Made by a program: the position numbers and the translations under genes. From Candidatus Scalindua sp. (lineage in GTDB: Bacteria > Planctomycetota > Brocadiia > Brocadiales > Scalinduaceae): 50,148 nt of DNA. The notes under the pieces are model-generated. The model saw only the letters and a program-made list of their open reading frames with translations. It was not told the origin of the DNA and did no database searches. Shown here piece after piece: positions 25,282 to 34,190 of the stretch; positions within the stretch are counted from its first letter, which is position 1, and each line of letters starts with the position of its first letter. The DNA is taken from assembly GCA_018670825.1 (NCBI GenBank), contig JABHIW010000083.1, positions 1-50,148 of the forward strand. The letters run 5' to 3'.

Positions 25282-25380
25282 TTCATATTGATTTAGAATA
25301 TAAACTGCTAAAAGTAGCAAATAAAATGCCAACAATGTCGTGCTTGCCTTAGTTGTACAAAATGTAATTATTCTATAAAA

Positions 25381-26748
25381 TCAAGTCTTAAGTAACTGGA
25401 TCATTTTGTTAATACTCTCTTTGGCGTCGCCAAAAATCATCAGGGTGTTCTCCTGATAAAAAAGCTCATTGTCTACACCACTGAAGCCGGGACTTAAACT
25501 TCTTTTGCAGATGACCACCGTCTTTGCCTGGTCTGCATTAAGAATAGGCATGCCATAAAGTGGACTCTCTTTATTAGTCCTCGCCGAGGGATTGATAACA
25601 TCATTTGCGCCAACAATTAATGCTACGTCGGTATTTTTAAATTCACCATTAATACCGTTCAGATCAAAAAGCAGGTCATACGATACATTTGCCTCTGCAA
25701 GCAAAACGTTCATATGCCCGGGCATGCGTCCAGCGACAGGGTGGATTGCATAGCGGACATGTATGCCCTTGTTTATGAGCATTGTTACAAGTTCCTGTAA
25801 GGCAAATTGTGCCTGTGCTACTGCAAGTCCATAACCGGGGACGATAATAACCTTTTTAGCAGCCTCAAGCATTATAGATGCATCTTCTTCGGTATAATTA
25901 ATAACCTTACGTTTATCATTATTATTGTTATTTACTGAAACAGTTCCGACTGGTCCAAAAATAATATTAACAAGAGAACGATTCATTGCCTTACACATAA
26001 TCCGTGTAAGTATAAATCCTGATGCGCCAACTAATGCACCGCAGATTATGAGTATGTTGTTGGAGAGAACAAAGCCTGTGGCAGCAGCGGCCAGACCGGA
26101 ACAGGAGTTTAGCGTTGATATTACAACAGGCATATCTGCTCCGCCAATTGGCATGACGAACAGAATTCCAAGTATTAAGGCTATTGCAAGGATTATAAGT
26201 AAACCTGTACTGTTAGCAGGATTGATTATGACAATAATTCCCATAATCAGAAACAGGGTAAAGAGCAATATGTTGAGAAACCGCTGGGCTTTGAACACTA
26301 CAGGAGCCGACCTGATAAGGCCCTGCAGTTTGCCAAAAGCGACAAGGCTGCCGGTAAAAGTAACAGTACCAATGAACAGGCTTACAACCATGGAGATGAT
26401 GACGTCGATCCTTAGATCTCCGGAAAATCGATTGTATTCTGCTAATGCTACAAGTGCTGATGCGCCACCCCCAAGTCCGTTAAAGAGGGCCACCATCTGT
26501 GGCACGGCGGTCATCTGAACCTTTCTGGCTATTATGGCACCGATTGCACTGCCAATGATGAGGCCTATAATTATTAAAGTGAAATCAAGTATCTCATTCT
26601 TTGTTAATGTTACGATGATGGCTATCAGCATTGCAGTCATTGCAAGTTGATTACCCCGTCGAGCGGTCTTAGGTGAACCAAGGTTTTTTAAGCCGAGAAT
26701 GAATAGTATAGATGAGAGGAGATACGCTAGCGCTATAATAATATTCAT
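25381..26748 (-). CDS. pntB: NAD(P) transhydrogenase, beta subunit
   Basis: Membrane and NADP(H)-binding subunit of the proton-translocating transhydrogenase, which links hydride transfer NADH to NADP+ with proton import. About nine membrane helices fill the first 260 residues; the NADP(H) domain follows with IVPGYGLAVAQAQFALQ, IHPVAGRMPGHMNVLLAEA, VALIVGANDVINPSA and VVICKRSLSPGFSGVDNELF. I chose the ATG at 26748 (455 residues, the family length); an upstream extension to 26820 would overlap pntA2. It starts 4 bases after the pntA2 stop, the ribosome-binding GGAAAG lying in the end of that gene. Last gene of the operon. Confidence 0.97.
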   Translation of the reverse strand: MNIIIALAYLLSSILFILGLKNLGSPKTARRGNQLAMTAMLIAIIVTLTKNEILDFTLIIIGLIIGSAIGAIIARKVQMTAVPQMVALFNGLGGGASALVALAEYNRFSGDLRIDVIISMVVSLFIGTVTFTGSLVAFGKLQGLIRSAPVVFKAQRFLNILLFTLFLIMGIIVIINPANSTGLLIILAIALILGILFVMPIGGADMPVVISTLNSCSGLAAAATGFVLSNNILIICGALVGASGFILTRIMCKAMNRSLVNIIFGPVGTVSVNNNNNDKRKVINYTEEDASIMLEAAKKVIIVPGYGLAVAQAQFALQELVTMLINKGIHVRYAIHPVAGRMPGHMNVLLAEANVSYDLLFDLNGINGEFKNTDVALIVGANDVINPSARTNKESPLYGMPILNADQAKTVVICKRSLSPGFSGVDNELFYQENTLMIFGDAKESINKMIQLLKT

Positions 26749-26752
26749 CTGT

Positions 26753-27046
26753 TTAGTTTTTCTTCTTTCCTTTCTTAAACATTTCCAGCATTCTGTCTGT
26801 GACCATGAACCCGCCGACAACGTTAATCGTCGCTATTATTACGGCTAGCAGCCCCAGTACTGTACTGAGAGTCGAGTGGCCTGCACCGGCGCTTATCAGG
26901 GCCCCTACAAGCGTTATGCCAGAGATCGCATTCGTGCCTGACATGAGTGGTGTATGCAGCAGAGGGGGGACTTTGGTAATTGTTTCAAACCCGACAAAGA
27001 TCGCAAGGGTAAAAATGTATACTGAAACCAACAATGGTTCGATCAT
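26753..27046 (-). CDS. pntA2: NAD(P) transhydrogenase, alpha-2 membrane subunit
   Basis: A 97-residue protein with three membrane helices and the TPLMSGTNAISGI signature typical of PntAA2/PntAB in three-gene transhydrogenases like that of Rhodospirillum rubrum. The C-terminus is a lysine-rich tail (MFKKGKKKN). It overlaps the upstream pntA1 by 4 bp (ATGA), an arrangement typical of translational coupling. Confidence 0.96.
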   Translation of the reverse strand: MIEPLLVSVYIFTLAIFVGFETITKVPPLLHTPLMSGTNAISGITLVGALISAGAGHSTLSTVLGLLAVIIATINVVGGFMVTDRMLEMFKKGKKKN

Positions 27047-28185
27047 GTATTCGCTCCTTTCCGGATAGCCTTAATAACGTAATCGTTTACAATCTCTCCA
27101 TTGTGTGTAACACATGAACTTTTCGTTATTTTATCTTCAAAATCCAGTTTTCTATCTTCTGTACTGTACAAATGCCTGAAGAATTGTGTGATATTTCTGG
27201 AATACATAGAGCTGGCATCAATGGGGAGCGTTGACGGAAGGTTTAATAAACCACATATGGTAACACCATGTTTGCAGATGTTCTTTCCGGGTTCTGTGAT
27301 TTCGCAGTTGCCTCCCTGTTCTGCGGCCAGATCTATAATGACTGAACCTTCCTGCATTTTTTTTACCATCTCTTCTGTTATTAGGATAGGTGCTTTCTTT
27401 CCAAATAGCTGGGCAGTAGTTATCACGACATGGTTTTGCGCCGTCCTGTCACCAATGATTTCGCGTTCTTTTTTCATGAACTCTTCCGTCATCTCTTTTG
27501 CATAACCGGTGGTTGTTTCGGCGTCTGCAACAAGTTCCATCTCTATGAACTGCGCCCCGAGACTTTCTACCTGCTCTTTCACTGCTGGCCTGGTATCAAA
27601 TGCCTCCACCCTTGCACCCAATCTGCGTGCTGTTGCGATTGCCTGTAACCCGGCGACACCTGCGCCCACTACCAGTACCTTAGCAGGTGGTATTGTTCCG
27701 GCAGCAGTCATCAAGAGAGGGAAGAACTTCCCAAGGTATTGTGCCGCTGTTAATACAGCTCGATAACCTGCTATACTGGCCATAGAACTGAGCGCATCCA
27801 TACTTTGTGTGCGTGAAATACGGGGAATAAATTCCATAGCGAAACTGGTAATATATCTTTCATTCATTAATTTAAAAAATTCAGCAGTTAATGCAGAAGA
27901 GAGGAAACCAATATAAGTTGTACCGTCTTTCATCATCTCAAATTCCTCTCTTTGAGGAGGCTGGATCTTAAAAATCACATCAATTTCTGAATAAAGAAGT
28001 TGCTTGTCTTTAACAATAACCGCATTTGCCCGCTCATATTTCGCATCAACAAAATATGATTTATCTCCTGCACCGGTTTCAATGAATACCTCATGGCCAT
28101 CATTTATAAGTTGTGTGACCATTTTTGGTACAATAGCTACTCGTTTTTCTCCCTCATAAATCTCTTTTGGTATACCTATTTTCAT
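27043..28185 (-). CDS. pntA1: NAD(P) transhydrogenase, alpha-1 NAD-binding subunit
   Basis: The 380-residue soluble NAD(H)-binding subunit. It begins MKIGIPKEIYEGEKRVAIVP as in alanine dehydrogenase relatives, and the dinucleotide-binding domain shows VLVVGAGVAGLQAIATARRLG and VEAFDTRPAVKEQVESLG. The QNHVVITTAQLFGKKAPILI segment and the IDLAAEQGGNCE loop are also characteristic. First gene of pntA1-pntA2-pntB. A good promoter is found upstream at 28223-28251. Confidence 0.97.
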   Translation of the reverse strand: MKIGIPKEIYEGEKRVAIVPKMVTQLINDGHEVFIETGAGDKSYFVDAKYERANAVIVKDKQLLYSEIDVIFKIQPPQREEFEMMKDGTTYIGFLSSALTAEFFKLMNERYITSFAMEFIPRISRTQSMDALSSMASIAGYRAVLTAAQYLGKFFPLLMTAAGTIPPAKVLVVGAGVAGLQAIATARRLGARVEAFDTRPAVKEQVESLGAQFIEMELVADAETTTGYAKEMTEEFMKKEREIIGDRTAQNHVVITTAQLFGKKAPILITEEMVKKMQEGSVIIDLAAEQGGNCEITEPGKNICKHGVTICGLLNLPSTLPIDASSMYSRNITQFFRHLYSTEDRKLDFEDKITKSSCVTHNGEIVNDYVIKAIRKGANT

Positions 28186-28222
28186 ATTTTATGGAATATC
28201 TATTACTGGAATAAAGAAATTA

Positions 28223-28251
28223 TTATTAAAGTATTCAAGTAGACAAGTCAA
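28223..28251 (-). promoter_or_regulatory. sigma-70 promoter of the pnt operon
   Basis: On the minus strand TTGACT (28251-28246) and TAATAA (28228-28223) are separated by exactly 17 bases, about 40 bases ahead of the pntA1 start. Confidence 0.55.
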
Positions 28252-28360
28252 GAAGTTATTTGATTCATGATTTCGTATGTTTGAGTTGCTTTTTTTTTGA
28301 TTCTCTGTATATTTTAGAAACTATTATATATTTGTAAATTGTTTTTGTGGGAGGGCGCTG

Positions 28361-29047
28361 ATGTTTTCTAATAATAGATGTTTGTGGATAGGCATATTTA
28401 TGTTTTTATTTTGCATCAGTTTATGTGATAAGGTTTCAGCTACTCCATCCTGGTCTATCAAAGGTGAATACTTTGAGGGGTGTACGTGTAATCCCGGATG
28501 CCCGTGCCTTTTCGGAAGTGAACCGACTCACAATAAAACGTGCATAATCACCGGTGTGTTTCATATTAAATCCGGTAATTATGGTCAACATACATTGGAT
28601 GGACAGACGGTAATTGGAATTACTGATTTGACTGCCGGGGCTGATGAGAATTGGATCGTCTTTTATATCAGTGGTGACGGATCTTCGAGTATCAGAAACA
28701 ATGCATTATTAGATATCTTCAAACATCATGTCTTTGGTTTTGCAAAGGTCCCGGTTGAGAGAATTACGGTAAGGTATTTACCGATTCATGTGGAGTCAAC
28801 CGAGTGGCGTAAGAGGGCAGTGGTTACTGATAATTTGACATTAGATATTGAGTTGTTAAGGGGCACGGGGAATCCTGACAAGCCAACACAGATTGTTAAT
28901 AAGAATTTTCCGGTTTGGGCTGACGAGTTTGATACAACGCTTAACATGGGAAAAGCCTCCACTCACAGGTTCCGGGAGGGCAGCCATAAGTGGAATTATG
29001 ATGGAAGAAGTGGCTTTGCGACAAACTTCCACTTTGCGGGAGAATAA
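28361..29047 (+). CDS. DUF1326 domain protein with signal peptide
   Basis: A 228-residue exported protein. Residues 1-28 form a signal peptide ending near VSA-TPSW. The DUF1326 hallmark follows: W-S-I-x-GEYFEGCTCNPGCPC, with C41, C43, C47 and C49, a probable metal or thiol site. Further family segments are GVFHIKSGNYG, DLTAGADENWIVFYISGDGSS and LLDIFKHHVFGFAKVPVERI. The C-terminal end includes TTLNMGKASTHRFREGSHKWNYDGRSGF-type residues common in the family. Function of DUF1326 is unknown; copper or other metal handling has been suggested. It is divergent from pntA1; GGGAGGG precedes the ATG. Confidence 0.88.
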   Translation: MFSNNRCLWIGIFMFLFCISLCDKVSATPSWSIKGEYFEGCTCNPGCPCLFGSEPTHNKTCIITGVFHIKSGNYGQHTLDGQTVIGITDLTAGADENWIVFYISGDGSSSIRNNALLDIFKHHVFGFAKVPVERITVRYLPIHVESTEWRKRAVVTDNLTLDIELLRGTGNPDKPTQIVNKNFPVWADEFDTTLNMGKASTHRFREGSHKWNYDGRSGFATNFHFAGE

Positions 29048-29224
29048 TTATATAAAACATGATAGTTGGAATTGTTGTCTAATATACTAAAATTGGTTCG
29101 GTTTTTGGCCTTTCAAAAAACTAAATCTTGGTTTCGAGAGACAGATCAAGATCGTAGCCAATATATATACCCAATTTATTCCAGTAGGATATGAAAGTAA
29201 AGTCTTATTGACATATCTGTTTTA

Positions 29225-29587
29225 TCAATCTATTACCTCTCCATCTATCTCCTTAAATGCTGCAGCAATACCAAATATAGATGTGTCTGGTTGCTTTTTT
29301 ATGCGGGTTACCATCCCGGTACACATAACGGGATCTGAAGATGTGGAAAGCCCTATCTTCAGGTCCAAAACAGTGCCGCCTTGTATATTGTAGCTGGAAT
29401 TAAAAAACAACCCCCCATTACTCAAATCATGTACCGCAACCATGTCCCATTGAGAAGAAGTCATTTCCAGATCATTATTGGGGCTGACTCTAAACCTTAT
29501 AATAACAGGCTTCTCAACTCTTGGATACTTCCTTCTCTCTACACCGTTATACATTGGTGCATCTAATTGATTTAGTTGTAATTTCAT
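29225..29587 (-). CDS. PilZ domain protein, cyclic di-GMP binding candidate
   Basis: A 120-residue single PilZ domain. The two binding motifs are both visible: RRKYPR near residue 18 (RxxxR) and DLSNGGLFF (D/NxSxxG) near 68-76; beta strands such as VIIRFRVS and CTGMVTRIKKQ alternate around them. Such proteins bind cyclic di-GMP as stand-alone effectors. I use the ATG at 29587 (GAGGG upstream); the frame extends eight codons further to 29611. No cyclase or motility gene is in the window. Confidence 0.85.
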   Translation of the reverse strand: MKLQLNQLDAPMYNGVERRKYPRVEKPVIIRFRVSPNNDLEMTSSQWDMVAVHDLSNGGLFFNSSYNIQGGTVLDLKIGLSTSSDPVMCTGMVTRIKKQPDTSIFGIAAAFKEIDGEVID

Positions 29588-30260
29588 TGCTTTCCCTCTC
29601 TTAAATTGCACAGACTTAAGTAGCGTTTGTTTGCGTGTCGTTGTAGAAGTAGTTTCGCAATTTGTATGCCACTGAAATGTGTTATGAGCGTGGAGTTGTA
29701 TTGTATTGATAATATGGCACTTAGGATATGTAGTTCATTTAAGATAATGAGAAGGTTACGCTTTTGTTAGGAAATAATATCCGGTTTAACAACAAAAAAT
29801 TCCCCACAATGCTTATTTTTTGTACTAAAATGCAGTCTAATTGTTTAACAAATCATAACTATTGATTTTGTGTCTGTTATGTTGCTTTCAACCTACTTAA
29901 CATAGATTACATCGATCTTTTAATTCTGGTGATTTCTGTAGCGTTCTGCTGATAATGATTAAGTTGGCTACGTTATGACTATAGTAGAATTGGATCCCTT
30001 ATTGGACGAGGTTAGAACCTGTTTACTGGAAGCTGCATAAATAAGATTGAAAGAAATCCCATATATCAAGTGTAATTATGTGATAAGTTTGAAGTGTCAG
30101 TAAACTCTATTCTCATCCACTTTTTTACTAAAGCAGATCAATTCAGAGCATAATATTAAAAAAATACTTGAATTATGGTAATTATATTGCGAATCTTACA
30201 AAATCTCTTAAAATTAATTATTTATGTGCAAAATAAACATTATATGAGGCAAGAATAAAC
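29588..30260. other. 673-bp intergenic region, gene-free
   Basis: AT-rich with no frame that looks coding. The one recognisable item is the first copy of a 30-base direct repeat (29995-30024). The remainder contains T- and A-rich stretches and the upstream region of the PFK gene, with no strong promoter match. Confidence 0.5.
29995..30024. repeat. 30-base direct repeat, copy 1
   Basis: TCCCTTATTGGACGAGG followed by TTAGAACCTGTTT, with a palindromic core AGGTTAGAACCT. The second copy at 31639-31668 (28 of 30 identical) lies on the other side of the PFK gene. Confidence 0.75.
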
Positions 30261-31442
30261 ATGACAAAAAGAATAGGAATTTTAACCGGTGGGGGAGATG
30301 CTCCAGGTCTTAATCCTGCTATAAAGTACATTGTAAAAAAAGCATCTCAGGTAGGGTATGAAACTTTTGGTATTACAGATGGTTGGAAAGGGCTACTTGA
30401 ACCAGGAATTGAAAAAATTACAGATTTAGGTTCTGACTTGCAAAAAAGATTAGAGGTCTCAGCAATGGAATTGATTAAGAATAGAATACATGAGTTTGAA
30501 TGGAAGGATCTTGTTAAGAATGCTAGATTATCAATTGCGCCTTTATCTAAATCTGATGTTAGCAAATGGGGCAAGAAGCCAGGAACAAATTTAGGAAGTT
30601 CCAGAACAAATCCATTTGCAAAGGGTAATGATAGGTCAAAAATCTTAATTGAGAATATTGAAAAATTGGGTCTGGATTACATAGTTGCACTAGGCGGAGA
30701 GGACACTCAGACTGTAGGATATCGGCTATCAGACTTAGGAAAGAATGTTATAGGTATTCCAAAAACAATTGATGGAGATCTACCTGGAACAGATTATACC
30801 CTGGGTTTTCGAACAGCTGTTGGTGTGATTAAGAAAAATGTTGAAATTGCCGATGGTACTGCAAGATCACATAATCAAACAACTGTAGTTGAAACAATGG
30901 GTAGACATTCGGGATTGCTTGCTTATGAAGGTGCACATTCTACAAATGTTGGTATGGTTCTTATTCCTGAGTATTCACCTTCATTAGAAGAGATCAAGAC
31001 AATATTGATGAGGCGTAAAGAACAAGGAGTATCGTATGATATCATACTTGTTTCTGAAGGCACAAAAATTAGAGATTATGAAGATAGGTCTTCTGCTGCA
31101 AAAGGAGATGAATTTGGGCATGTGAAATTTGATCATGTCGGTCAATTGTTAGCATCTGATCTGGAAGATTTGACAGACCAGAAAATCAGGTCAATAAGCT
31201 TAGGTCATTTGCTTAGAGGGGCAGATCCAAATGGTTATGATATAGATATGGCCAACCACTTTGGTGTTGCTGCTGTTGAATTGATTGAAAAGGGGATATC
31301 AGGCAGAATGATTAGTTATAGTGATGGCAAGATCACTCATGTTCCATTATCAAGGGCAATTGAAGAAATTAAAACGGTAAATGTTGAAAAGATGTATAAT
31401 ATATCTGGGTTAAATTCGAAACTAATTGGATTTGATATTTAG
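30261..31442 (+). CDS. 6-phosphofructokinase family, pyrophosphate-type residues
   Basis: A 393-residue PFK. Landmarks: GGGDAPGLN (10-18), ALGGEDTQ (143-150), PKTIDGDLPGTDYTLGF (167-183), MGRHSG (near 214) and EGTKIRDYE. The residue after GGE is Asp148, where ATP-dependent E. coli PfkA has Gly104, and Lys168 replaces Gly124 of PfkA. Asp plus Lys at these places is the established signature of PPi-dependent enzymes, which catalyse reversible fructose 6-phosphate phosphorylation. Glu147 replacing the metal-binding Asp103, and Gly replacing Asn in TIDND, are unusual. The gene is alone and flanked by direct repeats and element scars, so horizontal gain is possible. Confidence 0.9.
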   Translation: MTKRIGILTGGGDAPGLNPAIKYIVKKASQVGYETFGITDGWKGLLEPGIEKITDLGSDLQKRLEVSAMELIKNRIHEFEWKDLVKNARLSIAPLSKSDVSKWGKKPGTNLGSSRTNPFAKGNDRSKILIENIEKLGLDYIVALGGEDTQTVGYRLSDLGKNVIGIPKTIDGDLPGTDYTLGFRTAVGVIKKNVEIADGTARSHNQTTVVETMGRHSGLLAYEGAHSTNVGMVLIPEYSPSLEEIKTILMRRKEQGVSYDIILVSEGTKIRDYEDRSSAAKGDEFGHVKFDHVGQLLASDLEDLTDQKIRSISLGHLLRGADPNGYDIDMANHFGVAAVELIEKGISGRMISYSDGKITHVPLSRAIEEIKTVNVEKMYNISGLNSKLIGFDI

Positions 31443-31463
31443 GGAAGTATAACGTTATTTTAA

Positions 31464-31500
31464 GGTTAGGTAATTAAATATTTACTTAAATTACCTAACC
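31464..31500 (+). terminator. hairpin after the PFK gene
   Basis: GGTTAGGTAATT (31464-31475) pairs exactly with AATTACCTAACC (31489-31500), a 12-bp stem, 22 bases after the PFK stop codon. Only a weak T-run follows, so termination efficiency is uncertain. Confidence 0.55.
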
Positions 31501-31638
31501 AATATTACTTCATTATGCGGATGCCTGCATTCTTCATGCACTGAAGAGTGTAGGTGTTTCTTTATATCTACCCCACCCCACTTCATCATTAAACTTCGAA
31601 AGGTGTGAATTGCAGAGAAGAGATGTAAAAATGCAGGG

Positions 31639-31668
31639 TCCTTTATTGGGCGAGGTTAGAACCTGTTT
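31639..31668. repeat. 30-base direct repeat, copy 2
   Basis: TCCTTTATTGGGCGAGG followed by TTAGAACCTGTTT; differs from copy 1 (29995-30024) at two positions. Confidence 0.75.
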
Positions 31669-31713
31669 GTTAAAGTCTTCGTCGATTAAATAGCAGTAAA
31701 GCATACTATGATA

Positions 31714-31743
31714 TGGGCGATATCGGACTTGAACCAGTGATCC
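31714..31743 (-). pseudogene. 3' tRNA remnant (T-arm and acceptor strand)
   Basis: Read on the minus strand: GGATCACTGGTTCAAGTCC, then GATATCGCCCA. The GGTTCAAGTCC core is that of a T-arm, and ATCGCCCA looks like a 3' acceptor strand with discriminator A. The T-stem is imperfect, and no D-arm or anticodon arm precedes it. It could be an attachment-site scar from a tRNA-targeting element. Confidence 0.35.
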
Positions 31744-31843
31744 ATTTCTTGTTATGAAAAAAACCTACACTCCTCAGCGTTTCAGGAATGTATGCGCCTG
31801 CTTATGATAAAATGCGGTATTCTATCTTGTCTAATAAGTGATG

Positions 31844-32545
31844 CTATATTGTTTTGTTTTTGTAAATCACAATAGTATTGCTGCTGGTATCATTACCGTA
31901 TACATGGAGGTTGAAGTGCCCCATTTCTGATAACTTCCCCAAAGAACGGTTGCAAAAGAATGAGACATGTGTCTTGTCATCCTTATACCACCATTTCCTG
32001 AAAGTAAATTGTTCATTAGGAGCGTCAATAAACGTATTAGTCATGAGGGTTGTAAACACCGCAATACCATCATGGGTCAATACTCCCATTATATTTTGCA
32101 GCTCCTGCCGAAGATTTGGTAAATGCTCAATAACCTCTGTTGCTATAACCACATCAAATTTATCAGGTTAGTTTTGGTTTTCCAGGCAACCGTGTATCAT
32201 GGGTTCAAAAGGTGTTGTTGCAATTCCCCTCTTTAGAAATTCCTCCGTTAGCTCCCCTGATCCGGAACCAAAATCAAGTATTCTAGATGGTTTTCTATAT
32301 TTATTGATGATAGTAAGAAGTGAGTCAGCCGAATTTATAATATGCTCTTTATCGCTGTTTTTCCACTGTCCCTTATAGTGTTTCTCTTGCCCTTTTCTGT
32401 CAATGGTTTGGTCTGTAAATATCAATGAACATTGTGGGCACTTATAAAAGACACGACTATCTTTGTAGTATTGAGATGATGGTGTGTTACATATTCGACA
32501 AAACATTGTATTTATGCTTGTTATTACAGAATCTCTTAACATCAC
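31844..32545 (-). pseudogene. broken class I SAM methyltransferase with zinc ribbon
   Basis: Two frames, 32168-32545 and 31844-32152, are in the same phase and form one protein. The N-terminal part has a zinc ribbon (CRIC ... CPQC near residues 16-38) and motif I ILDFGSGSGELTEEFLKRG; the second part has FDVVIATEVIEHLPNLRQE and ALFTTL-like strands. They are separated by one TAA at 32168-32170 where a sense codon such as TAC is expected (ENQN-stop-PDKFDVV). The layout matches methyltransferase family 11/12 proteins with an N-terminal zinc ribbon. A single nonsense change; sequencing error cannot be excluded. Confidence 0.8.
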
Positions 32546-33322
32546 ATCAGAACCTGATAATGACTAAGATGAGTGAATTATAAACTCAGGAGGAATGTTG
32601 ACAAGGTATTTATTGGTAATATTGCAGGAATTAATTCGTGTTCAAAACTAAGAAAAGAGGTGGATGATGATTGACTTGTCCCTAGCAAATATTAATAAGC
32701 ATCTCTTGGTATAGGAATAATTTCAAGTTGTATTTAACGTGAAAGATTGGAACTATAAGTTGACAGCAAATTGATTACGTGAGTTTAAGAAGGGTTTCAT
32801 TAACCTTATTATTGTTACAAGTCCATGTATGTCAATTTTCTAGAGGCCAGGTAGGGTTTAATGACCCCTTGCTTGTCGAGCAAGAAAGAATAGGCAAAAG
32901 TTATTTTGTCCAGTTGCATGTATGTTGATGTGTTTGATTTACTTTCTGCATTGGTCTGTTTTGAATTGGTTACTTGACAATTACTTGACAGTAATGAAGT
33001 TTATATCATTTTTTAACACCATTCGCATATCAACCGTAATCAGGTGGTAAAACTGAAATGTCATAATCTATTGATTTTCTATATATACTTCAATTTTCTT
33101 AATATACTTCAATATTATCTTGACAAATCATATCGATGCTTATAGTCTGCAAGATATGTATGTATTGTAACTGGCAAAGTGTGAGGCCACAAGATAACTT
33201 TGTCGATAATGGTACTCGTGCACATCAAAAATTTCCGCAATATTAATTTTAGTTCCTTGCTGGATTATAAACCATCAAGTGATGGAATATTTAGTTATAA
33301 ATGTAGTTAGAGGAGATAAAAA
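32546..33322. other. 777-bp intergenic region, gene-free
   Basis: AT-rich and without a coding frame. It contains a hairpin CTTGCT..AGCAAG (32871-32887), several TTGACA-like hexamers (32597, 32973, 32985, 33120), and the first copy of a 31-base conserved motif (33015-33045). The leader of the small gene at 33323 likely starts within the final 250 bases. Confidence 0.5.
33015..33045 (+). promoter_or_regulatory. conserved upstream motif, copy 1
   Basis: AACACCATTCGCATATCAA followed by CCGTAATCAGGT. A copy with 27 of 31 bases identical is at 33874-33904. Each copy is about 280 bases upstream of a small gene (33323 and 34191). Shared regulator or UTR element; the factor is unknown. Confidence 0.5.
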
Positions 33323-33562
33323 ATGGGAAGACGAGGGGTGCAAAATGAAGCTGACAAAACTAAGGAAAGATTCCTTAGATGGACTGAGAAGCTTCGTGTA
33401 AATGAAGATCGTATTAAATTGAAAGTGCCTGATAATACGAAGAGTGTAATTAACACGAAAGACAATATTATTAAAGATAAGGCGGAAGATCTTGTTAACT
33501 CTACGAAGACAGAGGATCGTCTAGACCGTGATAAATATTATATTGTAAATCCTGACCACTAA
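33323..33562 (+). CDS. small charged protein, unknown function
   Basis: A 79-residue highly charged hydrophilic protein (RRGVQNEADKTKERFLRWT, then KLKVPDNTKSVINTKDNI). It has no membrane segment or cysteine and looks partly disordered or helical. AGAGGAG lies 8 bases before the ATG. It is preceded by a conserved motif about 280 bases upstream that is shared with the gene at 34191, so they may be co-regulated. No family recognised. Confidence 0.55.
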   Translation: MGRRGVQNEADKTKERFLRWTEKLRVNEDRIKLKVPDNTKSVINTKDNIIKDKAEDLVNSTKTEDRLDRDKYYIVNPDH

Positions 33563-34190
33563 AAGCTGAACATACTGAGTGATGTAGTATCGTAAGATCT
33601 TAACTGGTACTTTCAATCACATATTAGTAGTTGGTAATGAACGCGTCATTTTCTTACTTAAGTGTTATCATAATAAAACCTAGTAATGCAATAGATAGCC
33701 AAATAAAATAAGAATTACTCTATACAGTCTCGAACCACATCTCATCAGTAATATTCCTGTGAATCCAGATGTTTAAATTCTTCTGCACAATATATCCCAT
33801 CATTCCACAATAATATACAGTTCAAGACTATTTAAAATAGTAACAATACTCTTTTTTACTATCATACAACTTAAACACCATTCACATATCAAGAGTATTC
33901 AGGTTTTATTTAACCCTAAAAACTCCTTGTCTAGTCTCCTGATTTGTCTATAATCCTTACATACAGCTTTTTAATTTTTAATATAATCATTTACGGATCA
34001 AATTGTGACGAGTTTTATGAGGATATTTATATGTGAGAGAAATTCCTGATTCTGTTGAAGAGTTTATGAGCGGAGTACCAGGAGGGTATACAGAGGGATT
34101 TTGACAGAAAAAGAGATACTATGGTGATTCACAAAACAGAAAGATGTTGTCAACTTACCACTTTTTTAACATACACAGGAGGACAAGATA
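33563..34190. other. 628-bp gap with the second upstream motif and a tiny frame
   Basis: AT-rich. The second conserved motif is at 33874-33904. A 23-residue frame from GTG 34033 to TGA 34104 (REIPDSVEEFMSGVPGGYTE) has peptide-like composition and may be a remnant or a micro-protein; support is weak. Nothing else is seen. Confidence 0.45.
33874..33904 (+). promoter_or_regulatory. conserved upstream motif, copy 2
   Basis: AACACCATTCACATATCAA followed by GAGTATTCAGGT; compare 33015-33045. It lies about 286 bases upstream of the gene at 34191. Confidence 0.5.

Larger units (their letters stand above)
31523..31795. mobile_element. 273-bp element with imperfect 33-base inverted ends
   Basis: Left end 31523-31555 and right end 31763-31795 match as inverted repeats at 25 of 33 positions; the outermost shared part is CTGARGAGTGTAGGT. 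The interior has a copy of the 30-base direct repeat and a tRNA-like fragment. Size and layout suggest a decayed non-autonomous element or an island-border scar. Confidence 0.5.
31443..31843. other. intergenic region with hairpin, repeat and inverted-repeat element
   Basis: Contains the PFK hairpin (31464-31500), a 273-bp element with imperfect inverted ends (31523-31795), the second direct repeat copy (31639-31668), and a tRNA-like remnant (31714-31743, minus strand). No intact gene. Confidence 0.6.
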
